Below, piece by piece: positions 26,758-35,298 of a stretch of 64,000 bases of DNA. The position numbers were made by a program, and so were the translations under genes. How positions within the stretch are numbered: the first letter of the stretch is position 1; every line of letters starts with the position of its first letter. The notes below the pieces were generated by a model. That model did no database searches and was not told where the DNA came from. It worked only from the letters and a program-made list of their open reading frames with translations. Location of the stretch: positions 1 through 64,000 of the forward strand of contig DASTPP010000318.1 in assembly GCA_035762175.1 (NCBI GenBank). Direction: 5' to 3'. The DNA is from DASTPP01 sp035762175 (GTDB taxonomy: Bacteria; Myxococcota_A; Polyangia; Polyangiales; Polyangiaceae).

Positions 26758-28590
26758 TCAGGGCTGGAAGTAGCGCCCCACCTGCTCGCGGTACTCTTCA
26801 GGCACGGCGGTGCGGTCGACGCCGTTCATCTCGCCGGGCCCCACGGTGCCGAGCGCGCCCGTGCCCCGCACGTTCGCCGTCTCGCCCGCCCGGCCCGCCG
26901 CGCGCCCGACGCTGATGCCGCCCGGGGGCGCCCCGCCGCGCCAGCGCGCCCCGGCCCGCGACCGCAGCTCGGCCGCGTCGACCGGCTTGCTCTCGCCCGC
27001 ATGCTCGCCCTTGCCGCCGCCCTCGCCGGGACCGCCGCCCGGTTGGCCGCCCTTGTTGTCGGGCCCCGACCCCGGCCCCCCCGGGCCCGGCACGGGCACC
27101 GGCATGTCACCCTGGCCCTGGCCCTGGCCCTGACCCTGGCCCTCGCCCCCGTTGCCCTCGCCGAGGCCGCGCTCGGCCTCGTCGAGCCGCCGCTGCCGCT
27201 CGGCCTCGTCGTCGTCGGTGTCTTCGTTGGCGAGCTCGCGCAGCTCATCTTCGAGCCGCTTTCGGCCCTCTTCGGTGCCGAGCTGCTCGGCGAGCTCGCG
27301 CATCTTCTCGCGCGAGGCCGCGTCGGGCCCGCCGGGCTGGCCCGGGCGCAAGCGCTTCTTCAGCCGCTCGGCCAGCCGCTTGCGCTCTTCGGGCGTGAGC
27401 CGCTCGAGCGACTTCTGCAGCGACTCGGCCAGCTTGCGCGCGTTCGCGTCATTGGGCATTCGCCCGAAGTCGGACAGCGCCCGCCGCTCTTCGTCGCTGA
27501 GCCCCTCGCCCAGCGCGTCGCCGAGCGCCCGCAGCTCGTCGGCCCGCTCGCCCCGCTCGCCCAAGAGGTCTTTCTGGTCTTTGAGCGCCTTCGCGACGTC
27601 GGGCGCCCCGGCCCGCTTCGCCGCCTCGGCCGCCTCTTCGAGGGCCTTCTTCGCCCGCTCGCGGTCGGACTCTTCGCGCCGGTTGGCGAGCTCTTGCATC
27701 GCCTCGTCGAAGCGCACGAGATCGCCGTCGCCGAGGGCCTTGGCCGCCGAGCTCGTGAGCGGCTCGCGCGCGAGCCGCTCGAGCGCGCCCTCGAGCCCCG
27801 CCCGCCGCTCGCCGTCGCCGAGGCTCATGCGCTCGGCCCGCAGGGCGTCGCGCATTCGCGCGATCTCGGCCTGCGCCTCGCGCTTCTCGACCCCCTTCTC
27901 GAGCTTCTCGCGCAGCGCCCGCGCGTCGCGCGCGATCGCGTCGAGCCGCCTTCGCTGCTCGTCGTCGCGCGCCGCGATCGAGCCGAGCTCGGCCACCCGC
28001 TCGAGCCCCCGCACGTCGGCGAGCGTCACCCGATCGAGCCCCGGGGGGGCCGCCGCCTTCGCCGCCGGCCGCGGCGGCAGGGAGAGCGCGTACGCGAGCG
28101 CGAGCGCCCCGACCGGGGCCAAAAGATGCGCCCGCGACCAGAGCCTCGGCCCGAGCCGCCGTGGGTCGGCCTCGGCGAGCGCCTTCTCGGCCCGCTCGAG
28201 CACCACCGCCCGCGCCTCGTCGCCCCCTTCGACCGCCGCCCCGCCGGCCCCCTCGGCCCCGAGGCCGAGCGCCGTCGTCACCACCTCGTCGCTGCCGAGC
28301 CGGCCGTCGAGGTAGAGCGCCACCTCTTGGTCGGACCACCGCCGCCGCAGGGCCACGGCCAGCGCCGCCCCGAGCCCCACCAGCGCCGCGACCCCGGCCG
28401 CGACCGGACGCCCCGCGGCCCCCGCCCGCCAGAGCCCGAGCGCGACTAGCGCCGCGGCCGAGAGGCCAACGCCCAGGCCCGTCAAGAGCACGCGCCCGAG
28501 CAGGCGTCGCCGCACGCGGCGGGCCCAGCGCCGAAAATTCTCGAGAAAGCCCCTGCCGACGCCCGTCTGCAACTCGATCTCCCGCTGCAA
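26758..28590 (-). CDS. DUF4175-like membrane protein with long coiled coil
   Basis: 610 residues. Two N-terminal membrane helices (about 33-75) are followed by a third near 155-170. A long, highly charged, Arg/Glu/Ala-rich coiled-coil region spans about 185-480 (e.g. SLQKSLERLTPEERKRLAER). A Gly/Gln repeat (GQGQGQGQGQG) encoded by a short tandem repeat at about 27111-27140 follows, then a Pro/Gly-rich tail ending EEYREQVGRYFQP. This matches the DUF4175-like proteins found next to MoxR genes. It lies 189 bases upstream of moxR in the same direction. Biochemical function unknown. Confidence 0.75.
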   Translation of the reverse strand: MQREIELQTGVGRGFLENFRRWARRVRRRLLGRVLLTGLGVGLSAAALVALGLWRAGAAGRPVAAGVAALVGLGAALAVALRRRWSDQEVALYLDGRLGSDEVVTTALGLGAEGAGGAAVEGGDEARAVVLERAEKALAEADPRRLGPRLWSRAHLLAPVGALALAYALSLPPRPAAKAAAPPGLDRVTLADVRGLERVAELGSIAARDDEQRRRLDAIARDARALREKLEKGVEKREAQAEIARMRDALRAERMSLGDGERRAGLEGALERLAREPLTSSAAKALGDGDLVRFDEAMQELANRREESDRERAKKALEEAAEAAKRAGAPDVAKALKDQKDLLGERGERADELRALGDALGEGLSDEERRALSDFGRMPNDANARKLAESLQKSLERLTPEERKRLAERLKKRLRPGQPGGPDAASREKMRELAEQLGTEEGRKRLEDELRELANEDTDDDEAERQRRLDEAERGLGEGNGGEGQGQGQGQGQGDMPVPVPGPGGPGSGPDNKGGQPGGGPGEGGGKGEHAGESKPVDAAELRSRAGARWRGGAPPGGISVGRAAGRAGETANVRGTGALGTVGPGEMNGVDRTAVPEEYREQVGRYFQP

Positions 28591-28823
28591 AGGTTTCAGC
28601 CAAGTCTAGCCTACGCAAGCGCTTCGCAGGCCGTTCCCGTCGCCGGGCGGTGTTTTCGGGGCCCGAAGGCCTCGAGGACGCTCACCAGAGCCTTTTTGAG
28701 CCGCCCGCCGGGCTACCTATGCTACCTACGCCCCTCGCGCCCGGCCGGGCACCCCGCCGCGCGACCCGGCCCGGGGCGGGGCAGGGGGCCACGCCGCCGC
28801 CCCTTGATGGAGGCTCCGACGGC

Positions 28824-29309
28824 ATGACCGAACGAAACGATCTCTCCCGCCGACGCGTCCTCGCCGTGGTCTCGGCGGGCTCGGCCGCCACGCTTACCGG
28901 CTGCGGCGGCGGCAGCGCCGGCCCCGCCCCCTCGCACCCCGAGGGCGGCGCCGGCGCCCCCCCGGCCCCCGGCCCGCCGGCCGCCACCCCCGTCGCCAAC
29001 CTGCGCGATCTCGCCCCCGGCGCCCTCGTCGTCCTGCCCGAGCCGCACGTCGTGCTCGGCCGCGACGACAAGGGCGTCTACGCGATGAGCACGCTCTGCA
29101 CGCACCAGAGCTGCAACGTGACCCTGAAGTCGTCGGGCGACGGCCTCGTGTGCAAGTGCCACCGCAGCTTCTTCGACCGCGACGGCAACCCGACGGGCGG
29201 CCCCGCCAAGCGCCCCTTGCCCCGCTACGAGGCGCGCGTCGGGCCCTCGGGCGACATCTTCGTCGACAAAGACAAGAGCGCCGACGCCGCCTTCCGCGCC
29301 AAAGCGTGA
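28824..29309 (+). CDS. Tat-exported Rieske [2Fe-2S] lipoprotein
   Basis: 161 residues. SRRRVLAVVSAGSAATLTGC combines a twin-arginine motif with a lipobox (Cys27). A Pro/Ala linker precedes a small Rieske fold. Ligands are C92-T-H94 and C110-x-x-H113 (VCKCHRSFF), with C97 and C112 as the probable disulfide, followed by the typical GPAKRPLPRYEARV turn. It probably acts as an electron carrier at the outer face of the inner membrane. It is not accompanied by cytochrome b or other bc-complex genes. An ATG at 28824 is used; a GAGG-like site is about 12 bases upstream. Transcribed away from the DUF4175 gene. Confidence 0.9.
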   Translation: MTERNDLSRRRVLAVVSAGSAATLTGCGGGSAGPAPSHPEGGAGAPPAPGPPAATPVANLRDLAPGALVVLPEPHVVLGRDDKGVYAMSTLCTHQSCNVTLKSSGDGLVCKCHRSFFDRDGNPTGGPAKRPLPRYEARVGPSGDIFVDKDKSADAAFRAKA

Positions 29310-29434
29310 GCGCTGCGGCTCGGCCGCGACGGCAGCGGGGCCGCCCGACGCCCCGCCCGCGGCGCCCGACCCGCCCGACACCCCGGCCGGCGGTACGATT
29401 GCCGGGGCCGGGGCGAGGGGGTAGCAAGGTTAGG

Positions 29435-29611
29435 GTGACCTTCCTCGAGCGGCTCCGCGCGTACCTCGAGCGCGTCGCGCGCTCGCCCGAGGGGCTGCCG
29501 TTCATCCACATCGACGTCGCGGCGCATCGACGACATCTGCTCGAGAAGGCGTATACCCAGTCGCCGGTGGGGCGGGAGAGGCAGGACCGGCCCGATCGCG
29601 CGCGAGGTTGA
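29435..29611 (+). CDS. Small hypothetical ORF, possibly the detached N-terminus of the next gene
   Basis: 58 residues from a GTG (TFLERLRAYLERVARSPEG ... HRRHLLEKAYTQSPVG). Codon use in the first 45 codons looks coding. It ends 38 bases before the PD-(D/E)XK gene in a different frame. Reading the next gene's frame backwards meets a stop at about 29630. The two may be parts of one ancestral gene broken by an indel and a stop, or independent. Confidence 0.35.
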   Translation: MTFLERLRAYLERVARSPEGLPFIHIDVAAHRRHLLEKAYTQSPVGRERQDRPDRARG

Positions 29612-29649
29612 GTCCCGGGCGTTCCTGACGGCGGCGGCAGAAACAGGCG

Positions 29650-30210
29650 GTGCGCGAGCGCTGGCTCTCGACGCTCGACCCGGGCGAGACCGAGCAGGCG
29701 ATCCGCGACACGTGGGCGGCCGCGCAGGCCGAGCGCGACAAGAACGAAAAGGGCACCTTGCTCGAGCAGCCGATGGTGCTGCTCTTCAAGAGCGTGCCGG
29801 GCACGCACCACCTGTGGACGCGCGTGCGCAACGAGGTCGAAGAGATCGACCTGCTGGTGCTCAACGAGTCGGCCGACCCCCTCCGGAAGAAAGAATCGAC
29901 CTGCTTTCTCGTCGAGTGCAAGAACTGGTCGGACCACGTGGGTACGAAGGAGGTGCGCGAACTCTGGGGAGAGATGGAGGCCCACCACAAGCGCTGTCGC
30001 CTTGCCTTCTTCGTCGCCGCAGGTGGCTTCGCCAAGGGCGTGCGCGACGAGCAGCGAGGGCCGTCGCGCGATGACCGTATGATTATTTTCACCGGCCCCG
30101 GCGACCTCGACGAGCTCGTGCGCAGCGGCGACCGCAACGCCTTCTTGAAGGAGATGCACCGCCGCGCCGCCTTCCCGGGCGACCCGGCGGGGGGCGAGCC
30201 GACGGTCTGA
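29650..30210 (+). CDS. PD-(D/E)XK nuclease-like protein (Mrr/restriction-like)
   Basis: 186 residues from a GTG. The core VRNEVEEIDLLVLN ... CFLVECKNWSDHV matches the PD-(D/E)XK pattern: the Asp in EEIDLLV, then E-x-K in VECK, with a following Asp. The end (MIIFTGPGDLDELVRSGD) fits the variable C-terminal cap of such proteins. No methyltransferase or specificity gene is adjacent, so it is not a complete restriction-modification system. It sits in an accessory stretch with a toxin-antitoxin pair and Uma2 genes. Confidence 0.6.
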   Translation: MRERWLSTLDPGETEQAIRDTWAAAQAERDKNEKGTLLEQPMVLLFKSVPGTHHLWTRVRNEVEEIDLLVLNESADPLRKKESTCFLVECKNWSDHVGTKEVRELWGEMEAHHKRCRLAFFVAAGGFAKGVRDEQRGPSRDDRMIIFTGPGDLDELVRSGDRNAFLKEMHRRAAFPGDPAGGEPTV

Positions 30211-30217
30211 AGCGGCC

Positions 30218-30514
30218 CTACAACCGCGGGCCGCGCCCGCGTCGAGCCCCCCAGATGGCGTGGATCTCGACTAGCTCGCGTTCGCGGTCGTGGTGGTAGT
30301 AGACGTGGCAGCCCGTCTTCTTCATCAGCCACCGCTGAATGAGCTTGCCCCGGGTGAGTCGGTAGCGCTGGCCCGCCCCCGGCACCGTGCTCAGGTGCCG
30401 CAGCGTCCGCTCGAACTCTTCGGCGAAGAGGCTTTGTGCGTCGCGGTGCTCGCGCCACCAGCCGTCATCTGACTCGAACTGCCAGCGCGCCTCGTCAAGG
30501 AGAACGACCCTCAC
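30218..30514 (-). CDS. ParE/RelE-superfamily toxin
   Basis: 98 residues. WQFESDDGWWREHR, LRHLSTVPGAGQRYRLTRGK and the strand CHVYYHHDRERELVEIHAIWGARRG are typical of ParE toxins (the final I-x-x-I/V-W-G-A-R-R block is diagnostic). The GTG start at 30514 overlaps the antitoxin gene end by 20 bases, the usual TA operon arrangement. ParE toxins poison gyrase; RelE-type relatives cut mRNA. ParE is favoured by the WGAR ending. Confidence 0.88.
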   Translation of the reverse strand: MRVVLLDEARWQFESDDGWWREHRDAQSLFAEEFERTLRHLSTVPGAGQRYRLTRGKLIQRWLMKKTGCHVYYHHDRERELVEIHAIWGARRGRGPRL

Positions 30515-30725
30515 GGCGCGCCCGGTACGCCGCGAGGTACGCCCACGCGTCGACCCCCCGGCCCGCCGCCGAGTCTTCGAGCGCCCGGTCGAGCGATGCG
30601 TGCAGCTCGGCCCGGTCGTGAGCGCTGAGATCGTCGCCGAGAACGACGATCTCGACCTCGGCCCCCTCGGGCAAGTCGGTGGGCTCGTCGAGCACGAGCC
30701 GGCCGCCCTTTACCTGCGCCTTCAT
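30495..30725 (-). CDS. Antitoxin of the ParE-type pair
   Basis: 76 residues. The N-terminus KAQVKGGRLVLDEPTDLPEGAEVEIVVL is an AbrB/DUF104-type strand pattern, followed by DDLSAHDRAELHASLDRALEDSAAGRGVDAWAYLAAYRARR, a helical toxin-binding tail common in antitoxins of RelE/ParE systems. The ATG at 30725 is chosen; ATG at 30734 is an alternative three codons upstream. The gene overlaps the toxin by 20 bp, so the pair is an operon presumably autoregulated upstream. Confidence 0.82.
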   Translation of the reverse strand: MKAQVKGGRLVLDEPTDLPEGAEVEIVVLGDDLSAHDRAELHASLDRALEDSAAGRGVDAWAYLAAYRARREGRSP

Positions 30726-30889
30726 TGCCTGCATCGCCCACCATCGTATCGCCTCGTGAGAAGGGCGGCCAGCGCTCGCTCGCAGCACGTCGGTGGGCGC
30801 CGCCCCGCCCGAGACGCACCTCCCCCTGCTCCGCTCGCCCGCCGCTCCCGCTTCAGACCGCCCCCCGCCCACGTCGCTCCCGCGCGCCC

Positions 30890-31687
30890 TCAGATCGCCG
30901 CTCCCTCGCCCGCCTCGCCGCCGGCCGGCGCGTCGCCCTCGCCCGACGCGCGGGCCCCGCGCGCCTTGCGGTCGGCCTTCGCCTCGGCCAGGCGCAGCGG
31001 CGTGAGAAAGGCCTCGTCGAGGCGCGGTGCGATGGTGTCGTCGAGCTCGATCGCTTGCGCGATCGCCTTGACCACGCGCGCCCACCGGTTGCGGGCCCTG
31101 GCCACCGACGACGAGCGCTCGGGGGCGGCTGCCGCGCGCTTGGCGACGAGCTCGGCGCGCTTGGCTTCGAGCTCGCCGAGCTGGCGGGCCGACGAGGTCC
31201 AGGCGTCGACCTCGTCGGCGAGGGTGCGCCCGTCGCCGACCGCGACCTGACCGAGCTCTTCGCGATGATCGTCGTCGAGGCGCTTGGGCAAGGCCTCCAC
31301 GTCGCCCGCCTCTTCGAGGTAGGTGCGCTGCGTCGCCGCGAGCCCGGCCGGTATCAGCGCGTCGCGCAGGTCGAGCCGCGACTCGGCCACCTCGGGGTCG
31401 TCGGCGAGCTCGGCGAGGCCGGTCAGCACGTAGAAGGTGCCGCGCACCTTGCGGTCGTGCACCCGGTCGATCTCGGCCTCCTTTGCCTGCAGCTCGGCGA
31501 GCTCGCGCTCGGCCTCGGCCGCCGTGGCCGGCTGCGCCGTCGCGGCGAGGCCTTCGTGGGCCGCGTCGAGCTTCGGCAAGAGGGGCGCCGCCACGCTCGC
31601 CCCAAGCGCGGGCCGATCGCGCTGCGGGTCCGTCCAGGCGGCCGAGAGGGCCAACATCGTTTCGGTCGACATATTCTTGAGAGCCAT
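30890..31687 (-). CDS. Hypothetical helical protein, paralog of the fragment at 46.4 kb
   Basis: 265 residues, all-helical character, no recognised domain. Notable blocks: AEAERELAELQAKEAEIDRV, GRTLADEVDAWTSSARQLGE, and LDEAFLTPLRLAEAKADRK. A GGAG lies 9 bases before the second ATG (31687), the start used here; an ATG at 31693 is too close to it. The last 120 residues are clearly homologous to 46365-46736, where only the C-terminal half survives. A 27-bp minisatellite begins within 20 bases upstream, so its promoter must lie in or beyond that repeat. Confidence 0.65.
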   Translation of the reverse strand: MALKNMSTETMLALSAAWTDPQRDRPALGASVAAPLLPKLDAAHEGLAATAQPATAAEAERELAELQAKEAEIDRVHDRKVRGTFYVLTGLAELADDPEVAESRLDLRDALIPAGLAATQRTYLEEAGDVEALPKRLDDDHREELGQVAVGDGRTLADEVDAWTSSARQLGELEAKRAELVAKRAAAAPERSSSVARARNRWARVVKAIAQAIELDDTIAPRLDEAFLTPLRLAEAKADRKARGARASGEGDAPAGGEAGEGAAI

Positions 31688-31703
31688 GGTCATCGTCTCC
31701 GGT

Positions 31704-31784
31704 TGATCGGGCTTCTTCGCTCTTCGCTGCTGATCGGGCTTCTCCGCCCTTCGCTGTTGATCGGGCTTCTTCGCTCTTCGTCGT
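31704..31784. repeat. 27-bp tandem repeat, 3 units
   Basis: TGATCGGGCTTCT starts at 31704, 31731 and 31758, exactly 27 bases apart. It sits directly upstream of the hypothetical gene ending at 30890. Confidence 0.8.
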
Positions 31785-32239
31785 CGTATTCGAGTCGCAT
31801 CACCCCCTCGTTGATCCCTCTCGGCCGGCCGCGGCGCCGGTTGCGTTGGTTCGTTCTTTTTTTCTCCGCCACCTCCCGCGCCCTAGCCCGCGCGCCAGGC
31901 CCGTCTTCCATCCCTCGGCCGGCCGCGGCGCCGGTTGCGTCCTTTCTGCCTCTCGGCCGGCCGCGGCGCCGGTTGCGTCCTTTCTCCCTCTCGGGCGCTC
32001 CCCGGTTGCCGTTGCGTCCCGTCTCCCCCTCGGCCGGCCGCGGCGCCGGTTGCGTCTTTTTTCACCCTCGGCTGGGCGGAGGGGGCCGCGCCGCTTCTTT
32101 TCGTGTCCTCGGCCGGCGCGCCCGGACGTCCAAGGCGTGACGGGCCGGGGCGCGCGGACGCGGGCGGGCGCGGGGGTGCCGGCGGGCGCAGGGTGGCCGG
32201 CGGGCGAGGGGCGGTGAGACGTCTGGCCCCTCGCACCCA
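31785..32239. other. Non-coding stretch dominated by repeats
   Basis: Apart from the tandem repeats there is no convincing gene in this 455-bp stretch. The open frames across it are translations of the repeats (RRGRP/GAAAGRE motifs). It joins the 27-bp array to the 38-bp array and the gene remnant at 32240. Confidence 0.5.
31821..32105. repeat. 38-39-bp minisatellite built on a GGCCGGCCGCGGCGCCGG palindrome
   Basis: TCGGCCGGCCGCGGCGCCGG recurs at 31821, 31915, 31953 and 32030, with degenerate units at 31991 and 32068. From 31915 to 32068 the spacing is 38, 38, 39 and 38 bases. Each unit carries the self-complementary GGCCGGCC and GGCGCC and is followed by TTGCGTC. Confidence 0.75.
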
Positions 32240-32515
32240 TCAACGCCGGCAGGCCGCGGGGCGTCCGCCCTTGGCGTCGCGGCCGGCGGCGGGCACCGTG
32301 GGCACGCCGAGGTACATGATGAATCGGCCGAGAAGCTTGGCGCTCCCCTCGGCGCACTGCTCGGTCGACGCGAGCACCGCCTGGCGCAGCACCGCGGTCA
32401 CCTCGGCGTCGCCGCGCTCGCGCACGCGCCGCCGCACGTACGAGGTCGAGCGGCGCAGGCCCGCGTAGCGCACGGCGGGCGCCAGGCTCTCGTCGCGGAA
32501 GCGCCGGCGCGGCAC
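32240..32515 (-). pseudogene. Unidentified gene remnant with coding character
   Basis: About 91 residues from a GTG with strong third-position G/C bias (LAPAVRYAGLRRSTSYVRRR, AVLASTEQCAEGSAKLLGRF). Immediately upstream (32515-32640) the minus strand has another coding-looking stretch in a different frame (ESSGDLGKLYEQHVGKPYEK). This suggests a frameshifted or composite gene. No family is recognised. It may be a remnant brought together by rearrangement around the repeats. Confidence 0.35.
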
Positions 32516-32860
32516 CCGCCGCGTGGCGGCCGAGAACTGCGCGCAGCCGGGCGGGCTTTTCGTACGGCTTTCCTACGTGCTGTTCGTAGAGCTTGCCGAG
32601 ATCTCCTGACGACTCGTTCGTGCTGCTCTTCGCGCCCGCGGCCAAGGCCAAGGGCTTCGACGACCGGCTCTACGCCACGGCCGAGCGCCGATGCGGGGCT
32701 TGTAGGCTTCGGGGCGTTTGCACAGAGGGCGGTGCCACGCTTGCCAAGCGGGGTTGGGCCCACCTACGATGCTTCGAGGTCAAGGCTGGGGCCGGGGGTG
32801 TTGCGCGCCATTGGGCGTGGAGGGCCGGGCCGGGCACCTTCGTTCATCGGGGAGGTTGTC
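32516..32860. other. Intergenic region before the lipoprotein gene, unassigned coding-like patch
   Basis: No confident gene. Bases 32608-32690 read well as plus-strand codons (DDSFVLLFAPAAKAKGFDDR) but lack a plausible start or an extended frame, and the minus strand is also partly coding-like. The last 100 bases precede a good ribosome-binding site at 32851. Confidence 0.4.
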
Positions 32861-33556
32861 ATGAAGAAGATTGTTGCCATCGTCTCGCTGTGGGTATCGT
32901 TCGCGCAGGGGTGTGGGCCGTCCGAGCCGCCCGTCGCGCCCCCGCCGGCGCCGGCGCCGCCGCCGACGACCGCCCTGCCGCCGGCGACGACCGCGCCGCC
33001 GGCGACGACCGCGCCGGGCCCGTCGGCGGCGCTGGCGGCGTGCGACGTCAAGCAACAGCAGGTCTCCCAGGAGGCCGACCAGCGAGCCAAGACGTGGAGC
33101 ATCCGCCAGCACCTCGACAAGAACTTCCCCGACGGGAAGGTATCGTGGCTCATCAAAGAGAGCGCGTACCAGTCGTTCGTGGTGGTGCCGAAGGCGAAGT
33201 ACTTCGGCCGCTGCAAGGCGGGTGACTGCTATCTGTTCGCCGCGCCCGCCGCGATCATCGAGCGCGCCGTGCAAGCGTCGATGAAGGGCGGCAAGCACGA
33301 CGCGGCGGCGCTCGGCAAGGCGCTCGGCCTGCCGGCCTCGAACTTCGAGGGGCCCCTGCTCAAGTTGACGCTCGATCTCGACGACACGCCCGCCTGCGCG
33401 CGCCTGCCGGTCGAGACCGACGAGGGGGCGTGGAAGTGCTCGGGCCCCGACGACAGAGATTGCTTCAAGTTCGGCGGCTACACGTCCGGCGGCGCGCCCG
33501 AGATTATGGTGATTAACGCCCCGGTCGCCGGCGCCCAGGTCACGGCCGTACCGTGA
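32861..33556 (+). CDS. Hypothetical lipoprotein
   Basis: 231 residues. The start ATG at 32861 has a strong GGAGG 5 bases upstream. The signal peptide MKKIVAIVSLWVSFAQGC places the lipid cysteine at 18, followed by a Pro/Ala/Thr linker to about residue 60. The folded part contains paired cysteines (GRCKAGDCYLF, ACARLP, WKCSGPDDRDCFKF), suggesting disulfides in the periplasm or on the surface. No known domain. Its more ATG-rich, SD-led start differs from the GTG/TTG starts around it. Confidence 0.8.
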   Translation: MKKIVAIVSLWVSFAQGCGPSEPPVAPPPAPAPPPTTALPPATTAPPATTAPGPSAALAACDVKQQQVSQEADQRAKTWSIRQHLDKNFPDGKVSWLIKESAYQSFVVVPKAKYFGRCKAGDCYLFAAPAAIIERAVQASMKGGKHDAAALGKALGLPASNFEGPLLKLTLDLDDTPACARLPVETDEGAWKCSGPDDRDCFKFGGYTSGGAPEIMVINAPVAGAQVTAVP

Positions 33557-33991
33557 GCGGCGAGCGAGTGCTCGTGCAGAGCCCGTAGTTGTACAAGCTG
33601 GTGCGCGACCTGTTCGGCCTTCCGATGTCCGTCGGCGCGGTGGTCGACCCCCACCCCCAACGGAACTCACCTCTGCGCTCGCGCCGCGCGAGGCCCGGCC
33701 TCGCCTGCCGCCGCGCCCTGCGAGCGCGGGGCGCCGGGCGAGCGGGACATCGCCATCGCACGAAGCGTACCGCCCGCGGCGCCGCCGTTGCTTTCCGCGG
33801 GCCGGGCGCGCCCGTGGCATGGGCGCCGCGCGCGCCCTCGGCGCCCCCGTCGACGTCGCCGCCCTCGGGGCCAATTCGGCGCCCCGTCGGTTTCGCGAGC
33901 GCGGGGCCCGGTTCGACGTGGCCTCGAGGCGCTTTCGCGAGCGCAGGGCTCGGTAGGGCGCGCCCCCCGGCCTATGCTACGCTCGGGCGCG
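33557..33991. other. Intergenic region with two 42-bp repeat units
   Basis: 435 bp without a convincing gene. Bases 33889-33961 hold two units (starting 33889 and 33931, exactly 42 apart) closely similar to the 42-bp minisatellite at 46737-47153 (shared GGTTTCGCG, CCCGGTTCGAC, TGGCCTCGAGGC). Confidence 0.7.
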
Positions 33992-34813
33992 ATGAGCCGT
34001 GCAGCCGGCACCCTCGCGCCGCGGCCCGACCCGACGGTCTACCCGGCCTCCGACGACATGGGCGAACCGACCCTCGAGCTCTTCATCCGGCTGGTGCTCG
34101 TGCCGCTGCTCGAGCGCTACCTCGCGGCGCGGGGGCTGACCGCCTTCGTCGGCTCGAACCAGTTCATCTACTGGGCGCAGTTCGAGCCGACGCGCAGCGT
34201 GGCGCCCGACCTCTACGTGGTGCCGGGCCTGGCGCCGCGCACGCAGTTCGACAGCATCCAGACCTGGCTGGACGGGCGCGTGCCCTCGTTCGCGCTCGAG
34301 ATCGTGTCGCACGACAAGCGCAAAGACTACGTGCACGCGCCCGAGCGCTACGCCGAGCTGGGCGTTCGCGAGCTGGTCATCTACGACCCGAAGGCGTCGA
34401 GGCGGCGGGGCGTGGGGGTGACCTGGCAGGTCTACCGGCGCCTTTCCAAGCGGGGCTTCGTGCAGGTCGAGGCGACGGGGGGCGACCGGGTGCGCTCGAA
34501 GGTCTTGGGCTGCGTTCTGCGCGAGGTGCGCGGCGCGGGCGGCGCGCTCGAGCTGCGGCTCGGCGTCGGCGCGAGGGGCGACGAGCTCGTGCCGACCGAG
34601 GCCGAGGAGGCGCGGTCGGCGGCCGAGCGCGAGCGGGCCGAGAAAGAGCGGGCGGTGGCCGAGAAAGAGCACGAGCGGGCCGAGAAAGAGCGGGCGGTGG
34701 CCGAGAAAGAGCGCGAGCGGGCCGAGAAAGAGCGCGAGCGGGCGGCGCGCCTCGAGGCCGAGGCCGAGGTGGCGCGGCTCCGGGCCCTCTTGGGGCAAGG
34801 CGCAAAGCGCTGA
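33992..34813 (+). CDS. Uma2-family (PD-(D/E)XK) endonuclease-like protein
   Basis: 273 residues. The Uma2 core runs from MGEPTLELFIRLVLVPLLERYL through SVAPDLYVVPGL (PD) to FALEIVSHDKRKDYVHAPERYAELGVRELVIYDP (E-x-x-S then the conserved YAELGV block). The tail (about 205-273) is a coiled coil of 14-residue repeats (RAEKERAVAEKEHE) encoded by exact 42-bp units. The ATG at 33992 is preferred over 33974. Uma2 proteins are widespread and often multicopy; their function is not established. The last 79 bp recur at 39581-39659. Confidence 0.85.
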   Translation: MSRAAGTLAPRPDPTVYPASDDMGEPTLELFIRLVLVPLLERYLAARGLTAFVGSNQFIYWAQFEPTRSVAPDLYVVPGLAPRTQFDSIQTWLDGRVPSFALEIVSHDKRKDYVHAPERYAELGVRELVIYDPKASRRRGVGVTWQVYRRLSKRGFVQVEATGGDRVRSKVLGCVLREVRGAGGALELRLGVGARGDELVPTEAEEARSAAERERAEKERAVAEKEHERAEKERAVAEKERERAEKERERAARLEAEAEVARLRALLGQGAKR

Positions 34814-34814
34814 G
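34736..34814 (+). repeat. 79-bp direct repeat, left copy (Uma2 tail)
   Basis: The last 79 bases of the Uma2 gene, including its stop, recur at 39581-39659 with a single difference (34804). The two copies bracket 4.77 kb containing a decayed Uma2 fragment and the multidomain lipoprotein. Confidence 0.9.
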
Positions 34815-34854
34815 CGCTTTTCGAAACCGGGCGTCGGCGGTGAGGTCGGCGCGT

Positions 34855-34923
34855 GCGGCCTGCCTCCGCGCGGAAGTGACTACGACCGCTCCGGCCTCGG
34901 CGGCGCGTGCTGCGGCGTCGGCG
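34855..34923. repeat. Dispersed ~70-bp sequence, copy a
   Basis: It matches 42056-42123 at roughly three quarters of positions (shared GCGGCC.GCCTCC/GCC, CGCGGAA.T.ACTACGAC, GCGGCGTCGGCG). It lies just after the Uma2 stop. Confidence 0.55.
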
Positions 34924-34945
34924 TTGCCCTCGCTCGGGCCTCGGG

Positions 34946-35298
34946 GGCTACGCGCGCGTGCTCGATCTGCGCGAGCGGGCCGACCGCTACGGCAAAGAGA
35001 AGCTCGGCCTGCCGCCGACCCCGGTGCGCGAGCCGCCCCCCCGGGGGCCGCCCTCGCCCGGGCCGAAGGCCTGCGCGAGGGCAAGGCCGAGGGCCTGCGC
35101 GAAGGCGAGGCGAAGGGCCTGCGCGAAGGCGAGGCGCGTGGGCGGGCCGAAGGGCTTCGGGCGGCGGTGCTCGATCTGTGCGAGGCCTTCGGCATCGAGC
35201 TGACGGGTGAGCGTCGCGCGTCGATCGCGGCGATGGCGGGGGGCGAGCTCGAGGGCCTGCGGGCTTCGACCAAGCAGACGCGGCGCTGGTCCGGCTGA
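34946..35298 (+). pseudogene. Decayed C-terminal fragment of a second Uma2-type gene
   Basis: The first part reads ARVLDLRERADRYGKEKLGL in one frame. At a run of C and G near 35038-35060 the frame changes, and the rest (GLREGKAEGLREGEAKGLRE ... VLDLCEAFGIELTGERR ... LEGLRASTKQTRRW) reads to a TGA at 35298. This is the helical C-terminal region typical of Uma2/DUF-type nuclease-like proteins; the catalytic N-terminus is missing. It looks like the remains of a tandem Uma2 copy. Confidence 0.65.

Noticed and set aside
29650..30210. Complete restriction-modification system
   Set aside because: Only a PD-(D/E)XK-like protein is present, with no methyltransferase or specificity subunit nearby.
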